Shown here in pieces: positions 8,175 through 17,081 of a stretch of DNA of 64,000 nt. Numbering within the stretch: position 1 is the first letter of the stretch; each line of letters opens with the position of its first letter. The notes under the pieces were generated by a model. That model saw only the letters and a list, made by a program, of their open reading frames with translations. It was not told the origin of the DNA and made no database searches. Position numbers and translations under genes: made by a program. Source of the stretch: Ruminococcus sp. 210702-SL.1.03 (GTDB lineage Bacteria; Bacillota; Clostridia; Oscillospirales; Ruminococcaceae); contig NZ_JAJCLZ010000002.1 of the NCBI RefSeq assembly GCF_020559915.1, positions 194,807 to 258,806 on the forward strand, in the 5' to 3' direction.

Positions 8175-9161
8175 TTACTCCTTTTCCTCTATATCGCAAT
8201 CATTTTCATCTATTCCGCCAAAAAGCTCCTCAAATTCCAGCACTATGCAGGTAACGTTGTCCATTCCGCCATTTTTGAGCGCCTTTTCGGCCAGTACACG
8301 AGCCGAATTCTTGCAGTCCGCGGTCTGCGAAAGCGTCTGCGCGATCTCCTCTCGGCTGCACATATCCGTCAGTCCGTCGCTGCATATCAGCAGTTTCACA
8401 CCCGCCTTTGCCGGCACGGGCATACACGGCTGCGGGTCAAGTCCCATTCCGCCGCTGTCAGCACCAAGAAAACTTGTCAATCTATGGTGGTCAGGGCTGT
8501 TCTCCGCCTCGTCCGCTGTGTAAACGCCCGCCTTTATCTTGCGCACGGCAAGCGTCTGATCTTCCGTTATCTGTAAAAGTGTGCCTTCATCGTACAGGTA
8601 AATTCTGCTGTCACCGATATAAAATGGATATGCTTGCCCGTCCTTCACGCACACCGCTGCAAAAGTGCTGCCACCGCGCGAACCCCTCTCGGCGCACATA
8701 TCGCAAATCGCGTCGTTGGCGGCGCGGGTGTACTCGTTCATGTAGTAGGGCAGGTCAGATGACGCGGCAGTTCTGAAGATGTCCGTCATACCCTCCATTC
8801 GCGCGGCGGCTAGCGCTGAAGCCGTTTCGCCGAACGCTTCGCCGCCCATGCCGTCAAATACGCTGTAAAGATGCGTTTCTGTGGTCAGCTCGATGTACGA
8901 ATCGCACTCGTTTTTGCCATAATTATGGCGATATTTGCCGTCTATGTAGAAATTATCCTCGTTATTAGCCCGCCGTTTGCCAACGTCTGTCGCAAAGCTG
9001 ACTTTCAGATACAGGTCTTTATCCTTTTCCATGGTACTGTTAGCACTTATAGGTATCTGCAACGGCGCGCTGACAGCCACTGCCTTAGCAGGCTCGTCCT
9101 CAGTTTTGGATTCGTTTTTCTTAGATTTTCCAAAAAGCCGCTTGAACCATTCCCGACCCAT
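8175..9161 (-). CDS. PP2C family serine/threonine protein phosphatase
   Basis: About 328 residues. After a charged N-terminal tail comes the PPM/PP2C phosphatase fold: SFATDVGKRRANNEDNFY (motif with the first metal Asp), VFDGMGGEAFGE (metal-binding DGMGG), IGDSRIYLY, ICSDGLTDM (metal Asp) and GGMDNVTCIV (final metal Asp). These are the Mn/Mg-binding residues of Stp-type phosphatases that oppose Hanks-type kinases. The N-terminal extension of about 70 residues is longer than in Stp/PrpC, and no kinase gene is adjacent. The ATG at 9161 with GAGG upstream fits better than the longer in-frame reading to 9269. Confidence 0.9.
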   Translation of the reverse strand: MGREWFKRLFGKSKKNESKTEDEPAKAVAVSAPLQIPISANSTMEKDKDLYLKVSFATDVGKRRANNEDNFYIDGKYRHNYGKNECDSYIELTTETHLYSVFDGMGGEAFGETASALAAARMEGMTDIFRTAASSDLPYYMNEYTRAANDAICDMCAERGSRGGSTFAAVCVKDGQAYPFYIGDSRIYLYDEGTLLQITEDQTLAVRKIKAGVYTADEAENSPDHHRLTSFLGADSGGMGLDPQPCMPVPAKAGVKLLICSDGLTDMCSREEIAQTLSQTADCKNSARVLAEKALKNGGMDNVTCIVLEFEELFGGIDENDCDIEEKE

Positions 9162-9198
9162 AGCCGCAGACCTCTTTCCCAATAAATTCACTACTACT

Positions 9199-9227
9199 AT
9201 TATAGCACAAAAATTGCCGTTTTGCAA
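9199..9227 (-). promoter_or_regulatory. Promoter for the PP2C phosphatase gene
   Basis: Minus strand: TTGCAA, 17-bp spacer, TATAAT, 38 bp upstream of the chosen start. It supports the short start at 9161, since the longer reading would begin upstream of this promoter. Confidence 0.75.
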
Positions 9228-9260
9228 CGGTATTTTATCACAGTTTTCGGATTTCGTCGG

Positions 9261-9289
9261 TTGACACACCTCCGTTAAAGTGTTATTAT
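9261..9289 (+). promoter_or_regulatory. Promoter for the hemolysin III gene
   Basis: TTGACA, 17-bp spacer, TATTAT; 38 bp before the start codon, with GAAGGAGATG as ribosome site. It is arranged back to back with the PP2C promoter. Confidence 0.8.
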
Positions 9290-9327
9290 TTAGATAGAGG
9301 TATTTGCTTTGAAGGAGATGTATATTT

Positions 9328-9987
9328 ATGGAAACTGCAAGACCGCAGAGCGCGAAACGTTACACGCTCGGCGAAGAGATATTCAATTCCGTGTCGCACG
9401 GCGTGGGCGGGGGGCTATCCATCTCGGGAACAGTGGTGCTCATCGTGCTCGCCGCTATCCACTCCGATGCTTGGGGCGTTGTCAGCTCGGCGATATTCGG
9501 CGCATCACTTATAATTCTTTACACAATGTCCACGCTTTACCATGCGATAACCAACCCGCGCGCGAAAGCGTTCTTCCGCATAATGGATCATAACACGATC
9601 TTCTTCCTCATCGCGGGAACGTATACGCCGATAACGCTCGTGCCGCTTCGCGGTGCGTTGGGCTGGGTGCTCTTCGGAATAGTTTGGGGCGCGGCGGTGC
9701 TCGGCATCGTGTTCAACTCCATCGACCTTGAGAAATTCCGCAAGCCGTCGGTAGTCTGCTACATAGCAATGGGCTGGGTCATCGTCATCGCGATCAAGCC
9801 TATGCTGCAAAAAGTCAGCCCGATTTCGCTCTGGTTTCTGCTGATCGGCGGACTTTTCTACACCGTTGGCGTTATCTTTTACGTCAAGAAAAAGAAGAAA
9901 TACTTCCACTCGATATGGCATCTGTTCACCATCGCGGGCAGCGTTTTCCACTACTTCGCGGTGGTCGGCATGATAGTCGGCGGGTAA
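9328..9987 (+). CDS. trhA: Hemolysin III family membrane protein (PAQR/YqfA type)
   Basis: 219 residues with seven predicted hydrophobic segments. The family motifs are EEIFNSVSHGVGG at the N-terminus, STLYHAITNPRAKAFFRIMDH in the middle (metal-binding His) and HSIWHLFTIAGSVFHYFAV at the end. These histidines and the Ser/Asp residues are the probable zinc site of the PAQR/CREST superfamily. The name comes from a Bacillus cereus protein. Bacterial members such as TrhA have been linked to membrane lipid homeostasis rather than haemolysis. It is a single gene between its own promoter and terminator. Confidence 0.9.
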   Translation: METARPQSAKRYTLGEEIFNSVSHGVGGGLSISGTVVLIVLAAIHSDAWGVVSSAIFGASLIILYTMSTLYHAITNPRAKAFFRIMDHNTIFFLIAGTYTPITLVPLRGALGWVLFGIVWGAAVLGIVFNSIDLEKFRKPSVVCYIAMGWVIVIAIKPMLQKVSPISLWFLLIGGLFYTVGVIFYVKKKKKYFHSIWHLFTIAGSVFHYFAVVGMIVGG

Positions 9988-10011
9988 TTTGAGCTGATCG
10001 AATATCTAACG

Positions 10012-10040
10012 GCAGGCGCGCAAAACGCCTGCTTTTTTTT
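10012..10040 (+). terminator. Terminator after hemolysin III gene
   Basis: GCAGGCG / CGCCTGC stem with a 7-nt loop and a run of eight T. Confidence 0.9.
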
Positions 10041-10045
10041 GGCGC

Positions 10046-10076
10046 AAAAAAAAAGACCCCGCATCTCTGCGAGGTC
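10046..10076 (-). terminator. Terminator after PFOR gene
   Basis: Minus strand: 9-bp stem beginning GACCTCGCA (one wobble pair) with a short loop, followed by nine T. It lies 20 bp past the PFOR stop. Confidence 0.9.
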
Positions 10077-10095
10077 TTTATTATTCAGTTATGAA

Positions 10096-13000
10096 TTACT
10101 TCTTAGCCTTGTCAGCGGGAGCTTCTTCAACGGTGTTGTAGAGCTTTGCATATCTCAGCAGGTAGTCATATCTGTCGTTAGCGTTCTTGATAGCCTTGTT
10201 GAACAGGTCTTCTGCTCTCTCAGGATTCTGTCTTGCCAGAGCGTTGTAACGAACCTCTCCCATAAGGAAGTCCTTATAGTCAGCAGTAGGAGCCTTAGAA
10301 TCCATGATGAAAGGATTCTTGCCCTCAAGCTTGAGAGTAGGATTGTATCTGTAAAGGTGCCAGTAGCCTGCCTGTACAGCCTTCTTCTCCTCGGTCTGCG
10401 CGATCTTCATACCGCCCTTGATGCCGTGGTTGATACAAGGAGCATAACCGATGATGAGCGAAGGACCGTTGTAAGCCTCAGCCTCAGCGATAGCCTTGAT
10501 GCACTGGTTGTAGTCAGCGCCCATTGCGATGTGAGCAACGTATACATAGCCGTAGGTCATAGCGATGCCTGCCAGATCCTTCTTCTTAACTTCCTTACCG
10601 GCAGCAGCGAACTGTGCGATAGCGCCGGTAGGAGTAGACTTAGAGGACTGTCCGCCGGTGTTGGAGTAAACCTCGGTATCGAATACGAAGATGTTTACGT
10701 CCTCGCCCTGAGCCAGTACATGGTCCAGACCGGAGAAGCCTATATCGTAAGCCCAGCCGTCGCCGCCGAAGATCCACATCGACTTCTTTCTCAGATAGTC
10801 AGCGTCCTTCAGTATCTCCTCAGATGCTTTAGTCTTAGACTTCTTCAGAGCAGCGATAAGAGCGTCGGTAGCGGGCGAGTTGGTCTTGCCGCAGTCGATG
10901 GTAGAGAGATACTCTTCGCAAGCAGCTTTGAGATCCTTAGCCTTAGTGGTCTTAGAAAGCTCGAGTACCTTAGCGATGGTTCTCTTTCTGATTGTATTCT
11001 GTGCGAGGAACATACCGTAGCCGTACTCAGCGTTGTCCTCGAAGAGGGAGTTTGCCCAAGCGGGGCCCTTGCCGTCCTTATTCTTGGTGTAAGGAGTGGA
11101 AGGTGCAGAACCGCCCCAGATGGAGGAGCAGCCGGTAGCGTTAGCGATGTACATTCTGTCGCCGAAGAGCTGGGTTATCAGCTTAGCGTAAGGTGTTTCA
11201 CCGCAGCCTGCGCAAGCGCCGGAGAACTCGAGCAGGGGCTGCTTGAACTGCGAGCCCTTAACGGTGGTCTCCTTAAATTTCTCGTGAACCTCAGGCTTGT
11301 CCTTGAGGGTAAGTGCGTAGTTGAATACTTCCTGCTCAGCGAGCTGCTCGTCAAGAGGACGCATAGAGAGTGCCTTTTCACCCTTCTTGCCGGGGCATAC
11401 GTTTACGCAAGAGCCGCAGCCTGTGCAGTCGAGCGCAGACATGGTCATTACGAAGTAGTAGCCGGGCATACCGGTGCAGGCAACAGCCTTCTTCTTAGCA
11501 AGTTCTGGAGCCTTCTTCAGCTCGTCCTCGCTCATGATAACGGGACGAATAACAGCGTGCGGACATACATAAGAGCAGAAGTTACACTGGATGCAGTTTG
11601 CGCCGTTCCAAGCGGGAACGTCTACCGCGATTCCTCTCTTCTCAAATGCAGCCGAACCCTGCGGGAAGGTACCGTCTGCCATGTGTACGAAAGTAGAAAC
11701 GGGGAGCTTGTCGCCTACCTGAGCGTTGCAGGGGATCTGGATCTTGTTTACGAAGTCCTCGAGAACCTTGTCGTCGCAGGTAACTGCTGGCATACCCATA
11801 GGAGTATCTTCGCAGTCCTTCCACTTTTCAGGTACCTTAACTTCTACTACCTGATGGCAGCCGGCGTCGATAGCGTCGTGGTTCATCTTTACGATGGCCT
11901 CGCCCTTCTTAGAGTAAGAAGCGGTAGCAGCGTCCTTCATGTACTTGATAGCGTCGTCTATCGGGATGATGTTTGCAAGCTTAAAGAATGCAGACTGGAG
12001 AACGGTGTTTATTCTGTTGCCCAGACCGATCTCTTTACCGATCTTAACGCCGTTGATGATGTAGAACTTGATGTTGTTCTGAGCGATGTATCTCTTTACC
12101 TGTCCGGGGAGGTGCTTATCCAGCTCTTCCTCAGTCCACTGGCAGTTGAGCAGGAAAGTTCCGCCCGGCTTGATGTCGGAAACCATATCATACTTGTTGA
12201 TATAGGATTCGTTGTGGCAAGCTACGAAGTCAGCCTGGTTGATGAGGTAGGTAGACTTGATAGGAGTCTTACCGAAACGCAGGTGAGATACAGTTACGCC
12301 GCCCGACTTCTTAGAGTCGTAAGCGAAATATGCCTGTGCATACAGGTCGGTGTGGTCGCCGATGATCTTGATGGAGTTCTTGTTAGCGCCAACGGTACCA
12401 TCTGCACCCAGACCCCAGAACTTGCAGGCGGTAGTGCCGGCAGGAGCGGTGTCGAGCTTAACGGAGGAATCGAGCGAGAGGTTGGTAACATCGTCTTCGA
12501 TACCGATGGTGAATCTGGGCTTGTATGTATCCTTCCAGGAAGCGTTCCAGTAAACTGCCTTGATCTGTGCAGGAGTAGTATCCTTAGAACCAAGACCGTA
12601 TCTGCCGGAGGTAACGGGAACGTCGTGGAACTTAGTGCCCTTGAGCGCAGCAACAACGTCGAGCCACAGAGGTTCGCCGAGCGAGCCGGGTTCCTTAGTT
12701 CTGTCGAGTACCGAGATCTGCTCTACGGTGTCAGGCAGAGCCTCAACGAGCTTATCAGCGCAGAAAGGTCTGTAAAGACGTACCTTAACAAGACCGAGCT
12801 TAGTGCCCTCTTTCTCGTTGAGGTAGTCGATGGTTTCTTCGATAGTATCGCAAACAGAGCCCATAGCTACGATAACGTGAGTAGCGTCGGGTGCTCCGTA
12901 GTAATTGAAGAGCTTGTAGTCAGTGCCGATCTTGGCATTTACCTTGTCCATATACTCTTCTACTATTCCGGGGATAGCGTTGTAGTAGGTGTTGCAAGCC

Positions 13001-13689
13001 TCGCGAGCCTGGAAGAAAATATCAGGGTTCTGGGCAGTACCGCGAAGTACGGGGTGCTCAGGGTTGATAGCTCTCTTTCTGAACTCTTCGATAGCCTCGT
13101 AGTCTACCATTTCAGCTACGTCTTCCTTATCCCAAGTCTCGATCTTCTGGATCTCGTGAGAGGTTCTGAAGCCGTCGAAGAAGTGGATGAAAGGTACTCT
13201 GCCCTTGATGGTAGAGAGGTGAGCTACTGTGCCGAGGTCCATAACTTCCTGCGGGCTGCAGGAGCACAGCATTGCGAAGCCGGTCTGACGACATGCGTAG
13301 ATGTCGGAGTGGTCGCCGAAGATGTTAAGAGCGTGAGAAGCTACGCATCTTGCGGAAACGTGGATAACGCAGGGAAGCAGCTCGCCTGCGATCTTGTACA
13401 TATTCGGGATCATGAGCAGCAGACCCTGCGAAGCAGTGTAGGTAGTAGTCAGAGCGCCGGCTGCAAGTGAACCGTGAACAGTACCCGAAGCGCCCGCCTC
13501 GGACTGCATCTCGGCTACCTTTACGGGAGTTCCGAAGATGTTTGTCTGACCCTTGGCTGCCCACTGGTCAGTAACCTCTGCCATAACGGAAGAAGGTGTG
13601 ATCGGATAGATAGCAGCGACTTCTGTAAAGGGGTATGACGCCCATGCAGCAGCGTTGTTTCCGTCCATGGTTTTCATTTTTCTTGCCAT
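10096..13689 (-). CDS. nifJ: Pyruvate:ferredoxin (flavodoxin) oxidoreductase
   Basis: 1197 residues, the full length of single-chain PFOR. Domains in order: the N-terminal thiamine pyrophosphate (pyrimidine-side) domain with YPITPSSVMAE, the transketolase C-like domain, the gamma/EKR region, two 4Fe-4S ferredoxin motifs (CIQCNFCSYVCPHA and CTGCGSCVNVCPG near residues 690-760), the proximal-cluster cysteines (ACAGCGE near 820) and the C-terminal TPP-binding domain (GGDGWAYDIG, then NTGGQSSKSTPTG). It oxidises pyruvate with CoA to acetyl-CoA and CO2, passing electrons to ferredoxin; it is a central enzyme of anaerobic fermentation. The gene is monocistronic. Codon bias is strong, with few rare codons, which fits high expression. 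Confidence 0.97.
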   Translation of the reverse strand: MARKMKTMDGNNAAAWASYPFTEVAAIYPITPSSVMAEVTDQWAAKGQTNIFGTPVKVAEMQSEAGASGTVHGSLAAGALTTTYTASQGLLLMIPNMYKIAGELLPCVIHVSARCVASHALNIFGDHSDIYACRQTGFAMLCSCSPQEVMDLGTVAHLSTIKGRVPFIHFFDGFRTSHEIQKIETWDKEDVAEMVDYEAIEEFRKRAINPEHPVLRGTAQNPDIFFQAREACNTYYNAIPGIVEEYMDKVNAKIGTDYKLFNYYGAPDATHVIVAMGSVCDTIEETIDYLNEKEGTKLGLVKVRLYRPFCADKLVEALPDTVEQISVLDRTKEPGSLGEPLWLDVVAALKGTKFHDVPVTSGRYGLGSKDTTPAQIKAVYWNASWKDTYKPRFTIGIEDDVTNLSLDSSVKLDTAPAGTTACKFWGLGADGTVGANKNSIKIIGDHTDLYAQAYFAYDSKKSGGVTVSHLRFGKTPIKSTYLINQADFVACHNESYINKYDMVSDIKPGGTFLLNCQWTEEELDKHLPGQVKRYIAQNNIKFYIINGVKIGKEIGLGNRINTVLQSAFFKLANIIPIDDAIKYMKDAATASYSKKGEAIVKMNHDAIDAGCHQVVEVKVPEKWKDCEDTPMGMPAVTCDDKVLEDFVNKIQIPCNAQVGDKLPVSTFVHMADGTFPQGSAAFEKRGIAVDVPAWNGANCIQCNFCSYVCPHAVIRPVIMSEDELKKAPELAKKKAVACTGMPGYYFVMTMSALDCTGCGSCVNVCPGKKGEKALSMRPLDEQLAEQEVFNYALTLKDKPEVHEKFKETTVKGSQFKQPLLEFSGACAGCGETPYAKLITQLFGDRMYIANATGCSSIWGGSAPSTPYTKNKDGKGPAWANSLFEDNAEYGYGMFLAQNTIRKRTIAKVLELSKTTKAKDLKAACEEYLSTIDCGKTNSPATDALIAALKKSKTKASEEILKDADYLRKKSMWIFGGDGWAYDIGFSGLDHVLAQGEDVNIFVFDTEVYSNTGGQSSKSTPTGAIAQFAAAGKEVKKKDLAGIAMTYGYVYVAHIAMGADYNQCIKAIAEAEAYNGPSLIIGYAPCINHGIKGGMKIAQTEEKKAVQAGYWHLYRYNPTLKLEGKNPFIMDSKAPTADYKDFLMGEVRYNALARQNPERAEDLFNKAIKNANDRYDYLLRYAKLYNTVEEAPADKAKK

Positions 13690-13866
13690 TTAAGAATCAT
13701 TCCTTTCTAGATTCCGGGAAAGCGATGATATCTGCCGTCCCTTTTCTGAATTTCCCGGCACTTTGTAAATGCCATAGAAATTTTCGCACCGCCTTCACTG
13801 TGCCATTTTATGGTCGGTTCAAGCGGGCGTGGAAAGGCCATAGCGCAGCCCTCCCTACTGAATAAT

Positions 13867-13895
13867 ATTATAACACTTCTTTTCCGTTTTGTAAA
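13867..13895 (-). promoter_or_regulatory. Promoter of the PFOR gene, with a long leader
   Basis: Minus strand: TTTACA, 17-bp spacer, TATAAT. The start codon is about 175 bp downstream, so the mRNA would have a leader of about 170 nt. I saw no known riboswitch pattern in it. Confidence 0.75.
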
Positions 13896-13980
13896 TACCC
13901 TTTATCAATTTTTTCACTTTTTTCACATGATAATTAACAAATACGCGCTCATTTTCGGAGTTACTTTATGCTAACTCACC

Positions 13981-14021
13981 AAAAAAATAAGAGGAACAGC
14001 CTTTTTCGTGGCTGTTCCTCT
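13981..14021 (-). terminator. Terminator of the carboxypeptidase operon
   Basis: Minus strand: 12-bp perfect stem AGAGGAACAGCC/GGCTGTTCCTCT, 8-nt loop, then TATTTTTTT. Confidence 0.92.
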
Positions 14022-14065
14022 GAATACTTGTTCATATGAATTTATGTGGCTGTATCTGCCGCGGT

Positions 14066-15325
14066 TCACATAGGCACTTCGTCGTTCGGGATAGAGTCGG
14101 CGGCGGAGCTGTCGGGTACGGTCGAGGTATTCTGGTCGCTCTCAGTCTGGTCTATCGGCGCGGGGGTCACATCTACCGTGCTGCTCGATTCTGCCGAGCT
14201 TTCGGAAGAGCTGGAGCTGTCATCGCCCAGCAGGTCGTAAACGGGCAGGTAGCGCTCGGCTATCGTGAGGTTGTCGCTGGTAGCCGTTTCCGCGGTGGTG
14301 GACTTCATGGTAACGCAAACGTAGTAGGTGTCCTCTATCTTGTAAACGGAAGCGAGCGAGTAGCCCGATTCGTCGGTAAAGCCCGTCTTGCCGCCTATGA
14401 TGTCGGCGTCCTCTTTGCCGTCCTCATCGCGGTCGATGTAGAAGCCGTCGTATCTGCTCATGAATATGCTGCTGAGGGGTATGCCCGCCTCGTGCTTGTT
14501 GCTCTTGTAGGTGGTGTAGTCTTTAGCCGAGATTATCTTGATAAATTCGTCGCTTATCTTATCGTTGTTCAGCGCGTACTCTACTATCATAGCCATATCC
14601 AGCACGGTAGAGTAGTGGTCGTCGTCGTGCAGACCGCTGGCGTTGGAAAAGTGCGTGCCGGTAAGGCCAAGCTCTTTCACCTTAGCGTTCATCAGCTTTA
14701 CAAATTCTTTTTCCGAGCCTGCAACGTAGTTCGCCAGACCCAGAGTAGCGTCAGCGCCGCTGGGCAGCATAGCGCCGTAGAGCAGGTCTTCTACCGTTAC
14801 CTTTTCGCCCGCGGAAAATCCCGCTACGGAAGCGTTCGCGTCGGAGAGGGACTTTATATCGCTCTTTGTGAATTTGTATGTATCGGAAATATCATCGCAG
14901 TTTTCCAGCGCGATGATAACGGTCATAAGCTTGGTGAGTGAAGCGGGGTAAGCTTTTTTCTTGTAATTCTTTCCCGCGTATATCTTGTTGTTCTCGCAGT
15001 CGAGCAGCACGCCGTACTTAGCGGTAAGTCCGTCAAAAGAGATCTTCTGGAACTCGTAGTCCTTCTCGGGGTACTCCATAAGCGCCTTAGGCTCTTCCTG
15101 TACAGGCTCCTGCTGGTCTACGGCAGAGGATTCATCGGCGAAGGATACCACGCCGTTTGCGGGCATATTCTGATTTTCATTTATGCTCGTTCTGCCGGTT
15201 ACGACAAGCGCCGCCGTGCCTATCGCGAGCAGCATTATCATTATAAGTATAGCGCAGAGCGCGGCGTTGCCCGCGTAATTTCCCGCTATCTTCGTCATTC
15301 TTTTCATCTTTAGCTTTTTCATCAT
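14066..15325 (-). CDS. D-alanyl-D-alanine carboxypeptidase (class A LMW PBP)
   Basis: 419 residues. An N-terminal membrane segment (about 20-43) is followed by a PBP5-type serine peptidase domain (peptidase S11). The catalytic motif SLTK is at about 129-132 and KTG at about 313-315. The middle motif reads SGA (189-191) instead of the usual SGN, a substitution to note. A Ser/Thr-rich tail of about 50 residues follows. The enzyme removes the terminal D-Ala from peptidoglycan stem peptides outside the membrane; here it is anchored by its N-terminus rather than by the C-terminal amphipathic helix of PBP5. It is last in an operon with the CBS and lipoprotein genes. The ATG at 15325 follows TAAGGAGAGATCT. 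Confidence 0.9.
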   Translation of the reverse strand: MMKKLKMKRMTKIAGNYAGNAALCAILIMIMLLAIGTAALVVTGRTSINENQNMPANGVVSFADESSAVDQQEPVQEEPKALMEYPEKDYEFQKISFDGLTAKYGVLLDCENNKIYAGKNYKKKAYPASLTKLMTVIIALENCDDISDTYKFTKSDIKSLSDANASVAGFSAGEKVTVEDLLYGAMLPSGADATLGLANYVAGSEKEFVKLMNAKVKELGLTGTHFSNASGLHDDDHYSTVLDMAMIVEYALNNDKISDEFIKIISAKDYTTYKSNKHEAGIPLSSIFMSRYDGFYIDRDEDGKEDADIIGGKTGFTDESGYSLASVYKIEDTYYVCVTMKSTTAETATSDNLTIAERYLPVYDLLGDDSSSSSESSAESSSTVDVTPAPIDQTESDQNTSTVPDSSAADSIPNDEVPM

Positions 15326-15357
15326 AGATCTCTCCTTATATCAGTACGGCAGCTGTA

Positions 15358-15846
15358 TCAGTCGTACATCTCGTCCTCTTCAAGCTGTTCGCCCAGCTCG
15401 TTGCGTTCATACTCGGGCAAGAAAACATCTCCGTGCGCTTTCAGCGCCTTGCAGCATTCCTGTATTATGTCGCGTCGGGTGACTATCCCGATAAAAATAT
15501 CGCGGTCGTCGATAACGGGCACGAAGTTTTGGTTCATAGATATTTCCAGCAGGTCTTCTATAGTCGAGTAGACGTATACCGGCTCGCACTTTACTCTGCG
15601 GGGAATGTCTTTCAGCGAGTAATCCTCCAGCTCAGTTATGTCGGTTATGTGCTTATCCAGCATGAACCACAAAAAGTCGCCCTCGGCGATGGTCTTTACA
15701 TAAGAGCCGTCTTTGTTTATTACAGGCACTGCGGTGTAGCCGTGGTGCTTCATCTTCTCTATCGCCTGCCGCACGGTGCAGTCCTCGTAGATGTATGAGG
15801 TCATAGCTTTCGGCTTCAGCAGCTGGAGTATATTTTTTATATTCAT
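15358..15846 (-). CDS. CBS domain protein
   Basis: 162 residues, consisting almost wholly of a pair of CBS motifs (about 12-65 and 80-140) with TVRQAIEKMKHHGYTAVPVIN, then IEDLLEISMNQNFVPVID and GIVTRRDII. Such CBS pairs (Bateman modules) bind adenine nucleotides and act as sensors. No effector domain is attached. The ATG at 15846 is chosen because it lies 27 nt after the upstream stop; a longer reading to 15903 would overlap the lipoprotein gene. The tail is acidic. The partner that it might regulate is unknown. Confidence 0.85.
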   Translation of the reverse strand: MNIKNILQLLKPKAMTSYIYEDCTVRQAIEKMKHHGYTAVPVINKDGSYVKTIAEGDFLWFMLDKHITDITELEDYSLKDIPRRVKCEPVYVYSTIEDLLEISMNQNFVPVIDDRDIFIGIVTRRDIIQECCKALKAHGDVFLPEYERNELGEQLEEDEMYD

Positions 15847-15875
15847 TTTATGCGCTCTTTTCGTTGCGTTTGTCG

Positions 15876-16826
15876 TTATTTCTTCGGCTTTGCGTATGTG
15901 CACACCAGCTCGAAGAATTTATCGAAGCTTATTTTCTTCAGGTCGTCGGTGGTTATGTCCATCTTGTACATATCGTCAGTGCTGATATTGTAGGTGGCGC
16001 ATACACCCTGGCAGAAGCCGAGCCTTGTGTCCTCCGAGATGTTGTCGAAGTCAGTCATGTCCTCGGTAAAGTCGGTGTCAAAAAGCTTTTCGTCCGCCGA
16101 ATCGGTTATCTCCTTCACCTTTACCGTCTGTATTATGTCATCATCGCCCTCGGTGATGTAGGTGGCGGTGTATTTCTTTATATCGCCCGTTTTCTTGCTG
16201 AAATACAGGTCATAAACGGTGATGTATGTGTCGCCTGTGTAGGTGTATTCCTCCACCTTGCAGCCCTCGGTGTCTTCGGGGATATGGGTAGAGGTAACGT
16301 CGAGCTGCTGGTCGATGATCGCCTGATAGATATTAAGCTCCTCAGCACTTGTCTTTGACGTAAAAGCGCTGGTGTTGTTATCTATATAGTAGCTCTTATC
16401 GCCCGAGCGCAGGTAGGTGAAGTCCTCGGCAAAGCCGCTTTCCGTCACCGACTTGTTGTTCTGGTAAAAATTCTTGCCGTCGCTCGCCTGAGTCACCTCA
16501 GAAACGTTGCCGGCGGCTTCGTCGGAGTAGGTCACTTCCGTCTTGTAGGTGTAAGCTCCGCTGAAAAGCGCAGCGGTCTTTTCCAAGCCCTCGCCGGGGG
16601 TAAATTCCTTTTTCGGCTCAGCCTGTGAGCTTTCGTCAGCCGCGCTTTCAGCCTGCACGACGCTGTTATCAGTATCGGCGGTATCCGCCTTGCTTTCGAT
16701 AACGGGCGCGGTGGTGGTCAGCGCGCTGGAGGTATCTTTTTTATCGCTGCCCGCGCAGCCCGCCGCGAAGCATGAGCACATAGCGGCTGCCAGACAAGCA
16801 CATATTTTTATATTTTTGTAAGTCAT
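15876..16826 (-). CDS. Putative lipoprotein of unknown function
   Basis: 316 residues. The signal peptide ends in a lipobox (FAAGC, Cys about 24), so it should be a membrane-anchored lipoprotein. A Ser/Thr/Asp/Glu-rich linker (about 27-75) is followed by a beta-rich domain with repeated YTYKTEVTYSD and TYITVYDLYF type strands, resembling LppX/LolA-like sheets; that resemblance is a guess. It is the first gene of a three-gene unit with the CBS protein and D,D-carboxypeptidase, with a near-consensus promoter upstream. The context suggests a cell-envelope role. Confidence 0.75.
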   Translation of the reverse strand: MTYKNIKICACLAAAMCSCFAAGCAGSDKKDTSSALTTTAPVIESKADTADTDNSVVQAESAADESSQAEPKKEFTPGEGLEKTAALFSGAYTYKTEVTYSDEAAGNVSEVTQASDGKNFYQNNKSVTESGFAEDFTYLRSGDKSYYIDNNTSAFTSKTSAEELNIYQAIIDQQLDVTSTHIPEDTEGCKVEEYTYTGDTYITVYDLYFSKKTGDIKKYTATYITEGDDDIIQTVKVKEITDSADEKLFDTDFTEDMTDFDNISEDTRLGFCQGVCATYNISTDDMYKMDITTDDLKKISFDKFFELVCTYAKPKK

Positions 16827-16861
16827 TTATCGACTATCCTTTCAAAGATGTTCGTAATTCA

Positions 16862-16890
16862 ATTATACATCAATTTGCAGGCATTGTCAA
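16862..16890 (-). promoter_or_regulatory. Promoter of the lipoprotein-CBS-carboxypeptidase operon
   Basis: Minus strand: perfect TTGACA, 17-bp spacer, TATAAT, about 35 bp upstream of the start. Confidence 0.85.
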
Positions 16891-17081
16891 GAGCGCCGCA
16901 TGAAAATGCGGGGATAATGCGGGTACATTATTTAATATTAGATAGTCTAAAGAGCGCAGGCAGGCAAATATATTTGTTAGCAAAAACTTCACAAAAAATT
17001 CTTAAAAAAAGCTACGACCAAACCTGCTGCTGAAACGTCTTATTTATAGCAGGTAAAATTGCAATGCTGCATTAAAGGGAA

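Noticed and set aside
10039..13470. 1143-codon ORF on the plus strand opposite the PFOR gene
   Set aside because: It mirrors the PFOR gene; the strong codon bias of PFOR leaves few stops on the other strand. It has low-complexity Leu/Ser/Val composition, no ribosome site and no known domain.
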